Part shown: positions 14,469-21,587 of the stretch, piece by piece
How positions within the stretch are numbered: position 1 is the first letter of the stretch
How the letters are laid out: every line of letters begins with the position of its first letter
From: Streptomyces hilarionis
Lineage (GTDB): Bacteria; Actinomycetota; Actinomycetes; Streptomycetales; Streptomycetaceae
Assembly (NCBI RefSeq): GCF_024539675.1
Contig: NZ_JAHHIT010000083.1
Location: 1 to 44,430 of the forward strand
Direction: 5' to 3'
Length of the DNA: 44,430 nt
Program-made: the position numbers and the translations under genes
The notes under the pieces: model-generated
Told to the model about the DNA's origin: nothing
Database searches by the model: none
What the model saw: the letters and a program-made list of their open reading frames with translations, nothing else

Positions 14469-15433
14469 ACGGCCTGTCCCGGGTCGTCGATGCGGTCGAG
14501 TTGTGCGGCGAAGAACTTGGCGACGAACGGGCCGTCGATCGGGTCGGGGGCCGTCGACGAGAGGCTGACCAGCACGTCCCCCACCGCTGCGGAGCACACC
14601 GCCACGCCCAGGTCCTCGTCCTCGCCCTTGGGGCTCACGGCACACCGCGCGTCCGGGTGGCCCTCGATCCTCGGTCCCTTGCGGAAGGCGTCCACGGCGG
14701 TGAAGAAGGCGTTGAAGTCGGACGCCGACCGGCGCGCGGCCGTCCCGGTCCGCATGCGGGACAGGGACACGCTGAAGACGATCGTGTCCTTGCTGTTGTA
14801 GTCGGACCGGTGGACGGCGTAGCTGCGCATCGCCAGGCCCTTGACGGGCTCCTTGTCGATCAGCTTCTCCAGCTTCCGGCGTGAGGCGCTGGGCAGATCC
14901 TTGATCGACTCCTTGCGCAGGGCGGTGGCCTGCGCGCCGCCGAACTCGGCGTCCGGTCCGAACTCGCGCATGTCCGGGCCGGGTTGGAAGCCGTCGGTGC
15001 CGAACGGCACCAACAGGGCGCTCAGCCCCGCCCCGGCCGCGGCGCCCTTCTTCGGGTCCTTCGTCGCGCCCTTGCCGCCGGCTCCGTCCTCGCCCTCGGC
15101 GGGCGTGTCCGGGAAGGTCCAGGTGGGACCGGCGTGGTCGCGGTCGGCGCCGCGCACGGTCACGACGGTGAAGCCGACACCGCCGAGGACCGCGCACGCC
15201 AGCAGGAGGGAGCCCGTCACGGCGGCGATCCGGCCGGTGCGGCGGGTCCCGGGGAGGGCCGGCCGCGTACCGGCTGACTCCGCGACGGCGGCCCCCTCCC
15301 CGGCGTCGGCGTCGGGACCGGCCGCCCGCGGGGACTCGGGACTCTCGGGGTGCTCGGGGCTCTCGAGGGCTTCCGGGGTCTCGGGCGTCTCGAGGTCCTC
15401 GGGGGCTTTCGGGGTCTCGGGCGTCTCGCTCAC
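14465..15433 (-). CDS. Membrane-anchored extracytoplasmic protein B of a three-gene operon
   Basis: The 322-residue product begins with a repetitive acidic tail of ETPE/ESPE units (residues 3-40), then one membrane helix (IAAVTGSLLLACAVLGGVGFT), a Gly/Lys linker and an extracytoplasmic domain with LSALLVPFGTDGF. The domain has two cysteines (in DARCAVSP and VAVCSAAV) that could form a disulfide. GTG at 15433 overlaps the upstream stop in GTGA, and the 3' end overlaps the next gene in ATGA. The repetitive tail is encoded by imperfect repeats that give a biased base composition. No known family was recognised; a cell-envelope sensing or scaffolding role is only inferred. Confidence 0.75.
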   Translation of the reverse strand: MSETPETPKAPEDLETPETPEALESPEHPESPESPRAAGPDADAGEGAAVAESAGTRPALPGTRRTGRIAAVTGSLLLACAVLGGVGFTVVTVRGADRDHAGPTWTFPDTPAEGEDGAGGKGATKDPKKGAAAGAGLSALLVPFGTDGFQPGPDMREFGPDAEFGGAQATALRKESIKDLPSASRRKLEKLIDKEPVKGLAMRSYAVHRSDYNSKDTIVFSVSLSRMRTGTAARRSASDFNAFFTAVDAFRKGPRIEGHPDARCAVSPKGEDEDLGVAVCSAAVGDVLVSLSSTAPDPIDGPFVAKFFAAQLDRIDDPGQAV

Positions 15434-16194
15434 AGCTTGCCCACCTGCCGCTCGGCCAGGTCCATGATCTTCGCCTTCGGGATCGGCTTGCTGTCGTACA
15501 CGTGGATCTCCATGCAGACGTCCGCGCGCCAGGCGTACGCCTCGGCCTCGTACAGCGGGAGGTAGCCCGGCTTCCGGTCGGGGGTGTCGTGCACGTACGC
15601 CACCCCGTTGCCGTCTCCGGTGCCGGGGACGTGCCAGTCGCGGGTGTCGGGCTCCTTGGCGGCCCAGTAGCGGCCGTTCTCGGCCCACTCCAACGCCGCC
15701 CTCTTGCTCTCCTGGCGGAACTGCACGAGGTTGATGTGCACGCTGTACGTCTCCCCCACCCGCCACGAGACCGTGGCCGCCCGGCGGAACTCGTCGGTGA
15801 CGAGGTCGTCGAACGTGGTGGCGGGGCCCTTGTAGCCGTTCGCGTACGTGGGCAGGTCCGCCCAGCCGTCCCTGCCCCTCGGAGTCCGGCTGTCCTTGGC
15901 TCCCGCGGGCGGTGCGATCAGCGCCTTGCGCAGGTCGCCGTCGGTCCTGACCCGGCGGTCCTGCGCCGCCGACAGCGGCTCGACCTCGCCCACCGCCTGG
16001 CCGACGACGGGCTGGGAGAGCGACGGCAGCGCGGTGGGCGCACGGCCGGCCTGGATCACGTATCCGGTGCAGACGCCGGCGACGATCCCGAGCACGGCCG
16101 CTCCGGCGATCATCAGCGTCGTACGGCCACGGGGCCGGGGGCCGGGACGAGCGCTGACCGGCTCGGCCTCGTCGACCCTTTCCGGACCTTCCAC
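15430..16194 (-). CDS. Membrane-anchored extracytoplasmic protein C, first gene of the operon
   Basis: The 254-residue product has a short charged cytoplasmic tail, a membrane helix (TTLMIAGAAVLGIVAGVCTGY, about 25-45), and an extracytoplasmic domain containing LRKALIAPPAGAKDS and a WRADVCMEIHVYDSKP stretch near the C-terminus. GTG at 16194 follows GAGGGGG. It overlaps protein B by 4 nt (GTGA), so all three genes are read from one transcript. No catalytic residues are evident. The shared layout suggests three diverged copies of one ancestor, although identity between them looks low. Confidence 0.75.
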   Translation of the reverse strand: MEGPERVDEAEPVSARPGPRPRGRTTLMIAGAAVLGIVAGVCTGYVIQAGRAPTALPSLSQPVVGQAVGEVEPLSAAQDRRVRTDGDLRKALIAPPAGAKDSRTPRGRDGWADLPTYANGYKGPATTFDDLVTDEFRRAATVSWRVGETYSVHINLVQFRQESKRAALEWAENGRYWAAKEPDTRDWHVPGTGDGNGVAYVHDTPDRKPGYLPLYEAEAYAWRADVCMEIHVYDSKPIPKAKIMDLAERQVGKL

Positions 16195-16295
16195 GACATC
16201 CCCCTCAGAAGTGTGTAGCGCGCAGGCGTCGCGCGTCGCACAGGAGACCCATGGTGATCACCGGCAGTTGTAGGGGACTTGATTACGATTCAGGC

Positions 16296-16658
16296 ATGGC
16301 GAAGAAGCTCGTGATCAAGGTGACGGCGGGGGCGGACGCTCCCGAGCGGTGCTCGCAGGCGTTCACGGTGGCGGCGGTGGCCGTGGCCAGTGGGGTCGAG
16401 GTGTCGCTGTGGCTGACCGGGGAGTCCGCGTGGTTCGCGCTGCCGGGGCGGGCCGCCGAGTTCGAGCTCCCGCACGCGGCCCCGCTGCCCGATTTGATCG
16501 ACTCGGTGCTGGCCGGCGGCCGTCTCACCCTGTGCACCCAGTGCGCGGCCCGTCGGGACATCACGGAGAAGGACGTCGTCGAGGGGGTGCGGATCGCCGG
16601 CGCCCAGGTGTTCGTGCAGGAGGCGCTGGCGGACGGGACGCAGGCGCTCGTGTACTAG
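16296..16658 (+). CDS. DsrE-family protein
   Basis: The 120-residue protein has the DsrE/TusD alpha/beta fold: VIKVTAGADAPERCSQAFTVA at the start, a second strand VEVSLWLTGESAWFAL, then LTLCTQCAARRDITEKDVVEGVRIAGA. The CTQC pair places a cysteine where sulfur-relay members carry their active Cys. Members shuttle persulfide sulfur or sense redox state. TACGAT (16284-16289) is exactly 6 nt before the ATG and there is no ribosome site, so the mRNA is probably leaderless. The nearby sulfurtransferase and DUF1416 genes agree with sulfur chemistry. Confidence 0.85.
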   Translation: MAKKLVIKVTAGADAPERCSQAFTVAAVAVASGVEVSLWLTGESAWFALPGRAAEFELPHAAPLPDLIDSVLAGGRLTLCTQCAARRDITEKDVVEGVRIAGAQVFVQEALADGTQALVY

Positions 16659-16685
16659 CGAGCCTGCGGGGCGGTGGCGGGGCGG

Positions 16686-16958
16686 TCAGGGGCGGTCGCC
16701 GGGGCGGCGGTGTCTGCCGTCCAGCTCGTCCCACCACTCGTCGGACTTGGGGTCGCCCGAGGGGTCGTCCCACCAGCGGTCGTCCGGGCCGCGCCGGTTG
16801 GCGACCATGGCGGCCACCGGCGGAATGAGCATGGCCACGACGCACATGCCGACGGCCGCCGGCACCGACCACAGGCGCACGACGGCCCAGGCCAGCACGA
16901 ACAGCGCGATGCAGGTGCCCATCATCGCGAAGTACACGTGCCGTCGGCGGGCCAGCAT
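16686..16958 (-). CDS. DUF3099-type small membrane protein
   Basis: The 90-residue product has two membrane helices (YFAMMGTCIALFVLAWAVVRL and AAVGMCVVAMLIPPVAAMVA) followed by an acidic, Trp-rich cytoplasmic tail (DDRWWDDP, DEWWDELDG). This is the layout of the actinobacterial DUF3099 family of unknown function. ATG at 16958 is favoured because TACCCT (16965-16970) is exactly 6 nt upstream; the longer frame from 17021 covers the terminator of the next gene. It is convergent with the DsrE gene. Confidence 0.8.
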   Translation of the reverse strand: MLARRRHVYFAMMGTCIALFVLAWAVVRLWSVPAAVGMCVVAMLIPPVAAMVANRRGPDDRWWDDPSGDPKSDEWWDELDGRHRRPGDRP

Positions 16959-16985
16959 GTGTCCAGGGTAGGCCGGGACACGGCG

Positions 16986-17028
16986 AAGGGCCGCGTCCCG
17001 GGCGTCCAACCCGTGGGACACGGCCCTC
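16986..17028 (-). terminator. Hairpin after the DUF1416 gene
   Basis: AGGGCCG...TCCC pairs with GGGA...CGGCCCT across a loop of about 15 nt. It sits between the DUF1416 stop and the DUF3099 promoter. Function is inferred. Confidence 0.45.
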
Positions 17029-17038
17029 CGCCGGTCGC

Positions 17039-17326
17039 TCAGACCGCGATCGCGACCTCCGCGAGGCCGCCCTGCTGGGCGACGACGGTGCGGTCGGCGG
17101 TGCCGCCGGGGACGAGGGCGCGCACGGTCCAGGTGCCCTCGGCCGCGTAGAAGCGGAACTGTCCGGTGGCGGAGGTCGGGACCTCCGCGGTGAACTCGCC
17201 GGTCGAGTCCAGCAGGCGGACGTATCCGACCACCGGCTCGCCGTCCCGGGTCACCTGACCCTGGATGGTGGTCTCACCGGGCTTGATCGTCGAGGCGTCC
17301 GGGCCGCCGGCCTTCGCTCCACACAT
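17039..17326 (-). CDS. DUF1416 protein (SseC-like), sulfurtransferase partner
   Basis: The 95-residue protein starts MCGAKAGGPD, with the Cys at position 2 conserved in the family, then a beta-sandwich (TIQGQVTRDGEPVVGYVRLLD, GQFRFYAAEGTWTVRAL). ATG has GGAG 6 nt upstream. DUF1416 proteins (SseC in mycobacteria) are encoded next to thiosulfate sulfurtransferase, as here, 77 bp downstream on the same strand. The biochemical role is not settled. Confidence 0.88.
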   Translation of the reverse strand: MCGAKAGGPDASTIKPGETTIQGQVTRDGEPVVGYVRLLDSTGEFTAEVPTSATGQFRFYAAEGTWTVRALVPGGTADRTVVAQQGGLAEVAIAV

Positions 17327-17403
17327 GTGCTTCTCCAGAGATGTCTGACCGGAAGGCCGGTCGGGTTCGCTTCTTGTCCGTTCGCCCGGTGGGCGCGGCC
17401 TGG

Positions 17404-18243
17404 TTACTTGTTGGCGCCGAGCTCGATCGGGACGCCGACGAGGGAGCCGTACTCGGTCCAGGAGCCGTCGTAGTTCTTGACGTTCTCCACGCCCAGCAGC
17501 TCGTGCAGCACGAACCAGGTCAGGGCCGAGCGCTCGCCGATGCGGCAGTACGCGATGGTGTCCTTGGCCAGGTCGACCTGCTCGTCGGCGTAGAGCGCCT
17601 TGAGCTCGTCGTCCGACTTGAAGGTGCCGTCGTCGTTGGCGTTCTTCGACCACGGGATGTTGCGGGCCGACGGGACGTGGCCCGGGCGCTGCGACTGCTC
17701 CTGCGGCAGGTGCGCGGGTGCGAGCAGCTTGCCGCTGAACTCGTCGGGCGAGCGCACGTCGACCAGGTTCTGCGAACCGATGGCCGCCACCACGTCGTCG
17801 CGGAAGGCGCGGATGGCCTTGTTCTGGGGCTTGGCCTGGTAGGAGGTCTCCGTGCGCTCGGGCACCTCTTCGACCAGCTCGCGGGCGTCGAGCTCCCACT
17901 TCTTGCGGCCGCCGTCGAGAAGCTTGACGTTCTCGTGGCCGTAGAGCTTGAAGTACCAGTAGGCGTAGGACGCGAACCAGTTGTTGTTGCCGCCGTAGAG
18001 GATCACCAGCGTGTCGTTGGCGATGCCCTTCGAGGACAGGAGCTTCTCGAAGCCCTCCTGGTCGACGAAGTCACGGCGGACCGGGTCCTGGAGGTCCTTG
18101 GTCCAGTCGATCCGGATCGCGTTCCTGATGTGGTTCTTCTCGTACGCGGACGTGTCCTCGTCGACCTCGACGATGGCGATGTCGGCGTTGTCGAGGTTGG
18201 CCTCGACCCAGTCGGCGTCGACCAGGACGTCGCTGCGGCTCAT
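17404..18243 (-). CDS. Thiosulfate sulfurtransferase (two-domain rhodanese)
   Basis: The 279-residue enzyme has two rhodanese domains. The first (about 1-130) lacks the catalytic Cys; the second has the active-site loop YCRIGERS, where the Cys takes the persulfide. The N-terminal domain holds WTKDLQDPVRRDF, and the linker KPQNKAIRAFRDDVV leads into VDVRSPDEFSG. The loop CRxGxRS favours thiosulfate over 3-mercaptopyruvate. ATG is preceded by a strong GGAGGAGAA site. A leader-peptide ORF lies about 140 bp upstream, so expression probably answers to cysteine supply. It is followed by DUF1416. Confidence 0.93.
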   Translation of the reverse strand: MSRSDVLVDADWVEANLDNADIAIVEVDEDTSAYEKNHIRNAIRIDWTKDLQDPVRRDFVDQEGFEKLLSSKGIANDTLVILYGGNNNWFASYAYWYFKLYGHENVKLLDGGRKKWELDARELVEEVPERTETSYQAKPQNKAIRAFRDDVVAAIGSQNLVDVRSPDEFSGKLLAPAHLPQEQSQRPGHVPSARNIPWSKNANDDGTFKSDDELKALYADEQVDLAKDTIAYCRIGERSALTWFVLHELLGVENVKNYDGSWTEYGSLVGVPIELGANK

Positions 18244-18385
18244 GCTCGTTCTCCTCCGGGGCAGTTACGGCGGGGGTGTGCAGGAAAAGACAGAGGGTGC
18301 GCGGCCGGGGCTCGCCGGCGGGCGGCGCACGGATGCCCTCGGTTCGAGGGCGCCGGGAGGCGCGGAAGGCCGGCGGCGCTTCCGC
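18244..18385 (-). promoter_or_regulatory. Leader/attenuator region of the sulfurtransferase operon
   Basis: This is the transcribed gap between the leader peptide stop and the sulfurtransferase ribosome site. It is GC-rich with several short inverted repeats (for example GCGCC..GGCGC) able to form alternative hairpins. Attenuation by ribosome position on the leader is inferred. Confidence 0.4.
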
Positions 18386-18469
18386 TCAGAAGGGGCGACA
18401 GAGCATGGCGGCGACGCGGCACAGGTCTACTGCCCGCCGCTTCGTGAGATCCGCCTGTCGCTGCATCAT
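18386..18469 (-). CDS. 27-residue cysteine-containing leader peptide
   Basis: ATG ATG opens a 27-codon frame starting MMQRQADLTKRRAVDLCRV and ending with a second Cys three residues before the C-terminus. TACGAT (18477-18482) lies 7 nt upstream, so the peptide is probably translated from a leaderless mRNA. The sequence matches the actinobacterial class of putative leader peptides that precede sulfur-assimilation and sulfurtransferase genes, as I recall it. It is basic, with Arg/Lys-rich RKR-type stretches and two Cys codons. Ribosome stalling at these codons is the expected regulatory mechanism. Confidence 0.75.
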   Translation of the reverse strand: MMQRQADLTKRRAVDLCRVAAMLCRPF

Positions 18470-18482
18470 GCCGTCGATCGTA

Positions 18483-18831
18483 GGGACGGACGGGCGGCCA
18501 TGTCACCAGCGCTCCGCATAGTGAGACGCGATCGTCCGCATGTCGGGATACGACGAGCGCCCGGGCCGTGGGGACACGGGTTCCGGGCGCGTGTAGCGGT
18601 CGTCACAGCTGTCGGGCGGACGCGCGCGTCTCGCCTGTCGGACGGTCACCGTCCATGTCGGTGGCCGTCAGGGGGCCACGGCTGGTGATCGCTGATCGGG
18701 GACCGGGGATGGGTGAGCGCCGGCCGGTGGGCCGTGGTCCATGACCCGTGGCCGATGGGCCGTGGTCCATGACCCGTGGTCCCTGACGCGTCGCCCGTGG
18801 CCGGTGAGCGCCGGGCCGTGGTCAGTCGGTC
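18483..18831. other. Intergenic region without gene
   Basis: No ORF with coding character is seen. The region holds the sulfurtransferase leader promoter at its left end and a 28-bp direct repeat at its right, next to the 3' end of the DUF2993 gene. Confidence 0.5.
18728..18783. repeat. Two direct copies of a 28-bp repeat
   Basis: A 24-base core beginning TGGGCCGTGGTCCATGACCC occurs at 18728 and 18756 with a 28-bp period. Each copy contains the near-palindrome GGTCCATGACC. Partial copies follow to about 18815. Confidence 0.7.
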
Positions 18832-19569
18832 CTACCCGGCGAGCCTGACGTTCGAACCCTTCACCGAGATGTCCACGCCGTTCTGCGCGGCGACCACCTT
18901 GTCGAGCTTGATCCCGCCGGGGAGGTCGTCGATCTTCTGCTGGAAGTCGGTGATCGAGCGCACCTCGTTCTCGGCGGCCCGCACCCCGCCGAAGCTGGGC
19001 AGCGAGTCGGCGTGCACGCGGACCGTGTCGCCCTCGACGGTGACCGTGCTGAGCACGTAGACGGGCTGCGGCAGCTTGGTGCCGAGCACGGTGGCCTGGA
19101 CGGCGACCTTGATCTTGCCGTTGCCGCCGTCGGAGAGGCCGATCACGTTGGCGGTCACGCCCTGCACCACCTGCGTGGGCTCGGACTTCGCGGTCTTCAG
19201 CAGCTCGGCGTAGGTGATGGACGCGGTGCCGGTGGCGCTGGCGGCGGTCGCGGAGCTGTAGTCGCCGGAGAACTCGACGCCCTTCATGTCCGCCTGGAGG
19301 TCGTCGATGCGGATGGTCCGGCCGCTGGTGCCGGTGGCCGCCTCGTAGTCGCTGATGCCGACCTCGACGTCGTCCAGCGAGCCGCCGACGACCTGCGTGA
19401 GGAAGGGGAAGCCCTTGATGGACACGTCCGGCGTGGCGGCCAGGCCCTCGCGGGACTTCAGCTTGTCGGCGACCTCGCCCTCCGCGAAGTTCACGGCGAG
19501 GCGGTCCGCGAGCACGAACAGGCCGCCCAGGACCACGACGACGACCAGCAGTATTCGAAGCGCACGCAT
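18832..19569 (-). CDS. DUF2993 (LmeA-like) lipid-binding periplasmic protein
   Basis: The 245-residue product has an N-terminal membrane helix or signal (LRILLVVVVVLGGLFVLADRL, residues 4-24) then the DUF2993 fold: AEGEVADKLKSREGLAATPDVSIKGFPFLTQVVGG at the start and a repetitive beta pattern to the end. LmeA of mycobacteria helps maintain lipoglycan mannan length and binds lipids; the Streptomyces role is unknown. ATG at 19569 is chosen because it starts just before the hydrophobic segment. The promoter region carries a set of 14-bp symmetrical modules. Confidence 0.85.
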   Translation of the reverse strand: MRALRILLVVVVVLGGLFVLADRLAVNFAEGEVADKLKSREGLAATPDVSIKGFPFLTQVVGGSLDDVEVGISDYEAATGTSGRTIRIDDLQADMKGVEFSGDYSSATAASATGTASITYAELLKTAKSEPTQVVQGVTANVIGLSDGGNGKIKVAVQATVLGTKLPQPVYVLSTVTVEGDTVRVHADSLPSFGGVRAAENEVRSITDFQQKIDDLPGGIKLDKVVAAQNGVDISVKGSNVRLAG

Positions 19570-19600
19570 GCGGCAGTTCCCCCACCCGGATGGCCTGAAC

Positions 19601-19676
19601 GGTTCACGGTGAACGGTCCACGAAGGCCGGTCCACCAGGACCGGCCGGATCTCACTGACAACGGTTCAAGGTAACC
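19601..19676. promoter_or_regulatory. 14-bp symmetrical modules upstream of the DUF2993 gene
   Basis: GGTTCACGGTGAAC (19601-19614), GGTCCACGAAGGCC (19615-19628) and GGTCCACCAGGACC (19629-19642) follow head to tail at 14-bp spacing. A fourth similar 14-mer, GGTTCAAGGTAACC, is at 19663-19676. Most are internally symmetrical. They resemble stacked operator sites; GGTTCAC also resembles a PHO-box half but lacks the 11-bp spacing. Confidence 0.45.
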
Positions 19677-19752
19677 CCGCACACGCAGGACACCACCGAA
19701 TTGTCGATCACCTGTGACAGATTCCCACGGTTCCCGCCCACCCCGGCCGGCC

Positions 19753-21252
19753 CTACGCCAGCGCCCGTCCCAGCACGTAGACCGCCGGGGCGGCGGCGGC
19801 CAGCGGCAGGGCGACGCCCGCCGTGAAGTGGACGAACCGGGAGGGGTAGTCGTAGCTCGCGACCCGGTGGCCGATGAGGGCGCAGACCGCGGCGCCCGCG
19901 CCGAGCAGCGCGCCGCGGGCGCCCATGCCGGTCATCTGGCCGACGGCGATGCCCGCGCCCGCCGCGGCGAGCAGCGCCACCACGACGGAGGCCGGGGTGG
20001 GCAGCGGCAGCGCGCGGGCCAGGACGGCGACGGCCACCGCGGCCGCGCCGACCGTCACCGCGTCCGGCTCGGCGCCGAGGTGGCCGGTGGCCAGGACGGC
20101 CAGGGCGGAGGAGGCGACGGTCGCCATCAGCCCGTACATGCGCTCGTCGGGGTCCGCGTGCGAACGCAGTTGCAGGACCAGACAGAGCAGCACCCAGACG
20201 CCGAGGGTGCCCAGGATCGCGGCGGGCGCGTGCTCACGGCCGGCCGCGAGGAGGACGACGTCGGAGACCAGCGCGCCGAGGAAGGCGAGCGCGATGCCCT
20301 GCCGGGCCGGCCACATGCCGTTCAGCCGGAACCAGCCCGCCGCCGTGACGGCCTGGAGCGCGACCAGCGGCACGAGGAGGGCGTAGGTTCCGATCGCCGC
20401 GGCGCCGGACAGGAGCAGGCCGAGGAGCGCGGTGAGCGCGGCGGGCTGCATGCCCGGCTCGATGATCGGCGAGCGCCCCTCCAGGCGGGCCCGCTGGGCG
20501 TCGGTGATGCGGGCGTTGCCCGCGAGGGTGGCGGGGCCGTAGGTCGGGCCGGTGGTCGGGGAGCCGGTGTCCGGGCCGGCGGCCGCGGCCGGCGCGGGAG
20601 CCGGGGACGCGGGGGCCCCGTGGCGCGGGGCCGGGGCCGGAACCGGGGCGGCCTGTCGGTCGCCGCCCGCGGAGCGGTGCTCCGGCGGCAGCGGCCCCGC
20701 GCCCGACGGCGCTCCGTACGCGGAGGGGGCGTGACCGTGGCCGGTGGCGGCGACGCCGTACGCCGGGGAGCCGCCGTAGGGGGACTGCGGGTCGCCGTGG
20801 ACGGACGGCTGACCGCCGAAGGCGGCCTGCTGGTGGCCGTACGGGGTCTGCCGGTCGCCGTGAGCGGGCTGGTGGTCCCCGTAGGCGGGCTGCTGGTCGC
20901 CGTACGAGGTCTGCCGGTCGCCGTAGGCGGGCTGCGGGGTGCCGTACCCCGGGCCGTCGTCGGTGCGGGCCGGGTCGGCCGCGGTGACCGGCTGCTGCAC
21001 GCTGGTCTCCCAGGTCTGGCCCTGCCACTGCTGGGTGTGGTGCGGCTGGGCCTGCGGGTCGTCGTACCCCTGCTGCTGCCCGGGCCATGCCTGCGGGTCC
21101 TGCGGCTGCGGGGCCCGCGGGTCGTGCCCCTGGTGGCCCTCGTAGCCGTCGGGGCCCTGGTAGCCCTCGTGGCCCTGGTAGCCCTCGTAGCCCTCGTAGC
21201 CCCGGTGGGGGCGTTCCCCCTGATAAGAGGCGTCGTACGGCTGGTCGGTCAT
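19753..21252 (-). CDS. Multi-pass membrane protein with Tyr/Gln/Gly-rich disordered N-terminus
   Basis: Residues 1-250 of 499 are low-complexity. YEGYQGHEGYQGP-type units run from 14 to 42, imperfect YGDxQPAYGD repeats from about 105 to 165, and a Pro/Ala/Gly stretch follows. The remaining 250 residues form about eight hydrophobic helices, beginning after PIIEPGMQPAALTALLGLLL, with few charged residues. ATG at 21252 has an ideal AGGAGGGTGAG site and lies one nucleotide after the stop of the MoaD-like gene, so the two are coupled. The disordered tail would be cytoplasmic and might drive self-association; function is unknown. The membrane part resembles no transporter I recognise. Confidence 0.8.
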   Translation of the reverse strand: MTDQPYDASYQGERPHRGYEGYEGYQGHEGYQGPDGYEGHQGHDPRAPQPQDPQAWPGQQQGYDDPQAQPHHTQQWQGQTWETSVQQPVTAADPARTDDGPGYGTPQPAYGDRQTSYGDQQPAYGDHQPAHGDRQTPYGHQQAAFGGQPSVHGDPQSPYGGSPAYGVAATGHGHAPSAYGAPSGAGPLPPEHRSAGGDRQAAPVPAPAPRHGAPASPAPAPAAAAGPDTGSPTTGPTYGPATLAGNARITDAQRARLEGRSPIIEPGMQPAALTALLGLLLSGAAAIGTYALLVPLVALQAVTAAGWFRLNGMWPARQGIALAFLGALVSDVVLLAAGREHAPAAILGTLGVWVLLCLVLQLRSHADPDERMYGLMATVASSALAVLATGHLGAEPDAVTVGAAAVAVAVLARALPLPTPASVVVALLAAAGAGIAVGQMTGMGARGALLGAGAAVCALIGHRVASYDYPSRFVHFTAGVALPLAAAAPAVYVLGRALA

Positions 21253-21253
21253 C

Positions 21254-21508
21254 TCACCCTCCTGCGAACGGCGGGAGCACCTCGACCGTGCCGCCGTCGG
21301 CCAGCCGTACCGTCTCATGTGCGCGGGTGCCCACGGGATCACCGTCGACGAGGAACGAGCATCGCCGCAGGACACGCACGAGTTCGCCGGGGTGTCGCTC
21401 CCGTGCGGCGTCGAGCGCCTCGGCGAGCGTGGCCGCGTGGTGCGGCTCCTCGGCGACTCCGGCCGCGGCCTTGGCGGCCGCCCAGTAGCGCACCGTGACC
21501 TTCGCCAT
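21254..21508 (-). CDS. MoaD/ThiS-type ubiquitin-like sulfur carrier
   Basis: The 84-residue protein has the beta-grasp pattern of MoaD (VTVRYWAAAKAAAGVAEEPH, then TLAEALDAARERHP, ending VEVLPPFAGG). The terminal Gly-Gly is the site that becomes a thiocarboxylate in sulfur carriers. ATG at 21508 is preferred over 21520 because GAGG lies 7 nt upstream and the product starts at the first strand. Molybdopterin synthase genes are not adjacent, so it may serve another sulfur-transfer reaction. Confidence 0.85.
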   Translation of the reverse strand: MAKVTVRYWAAAKAAAGVAEEPHHAATLAEALDAARERHPGELVRVLRRCSFLVDGDPVGTRAHETVRLADGGTVEVLPPFAGG

Positions 21509-21587
21509 CTCGTCCCTCATGTCCGTTCGTCGCTTCGTGTCGTCACTCGCGTCTCGGTGGTCGACACGGCGGTCGACACGGCCCAGG

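Noticed and set aside
13539..15197. 552-codon reading of protein A including sequence upstream of 14468
   Set aside because: The extra N-terminus is a shadow of protein B. ATG at 14468 in the ATGA overlap is the natural start.
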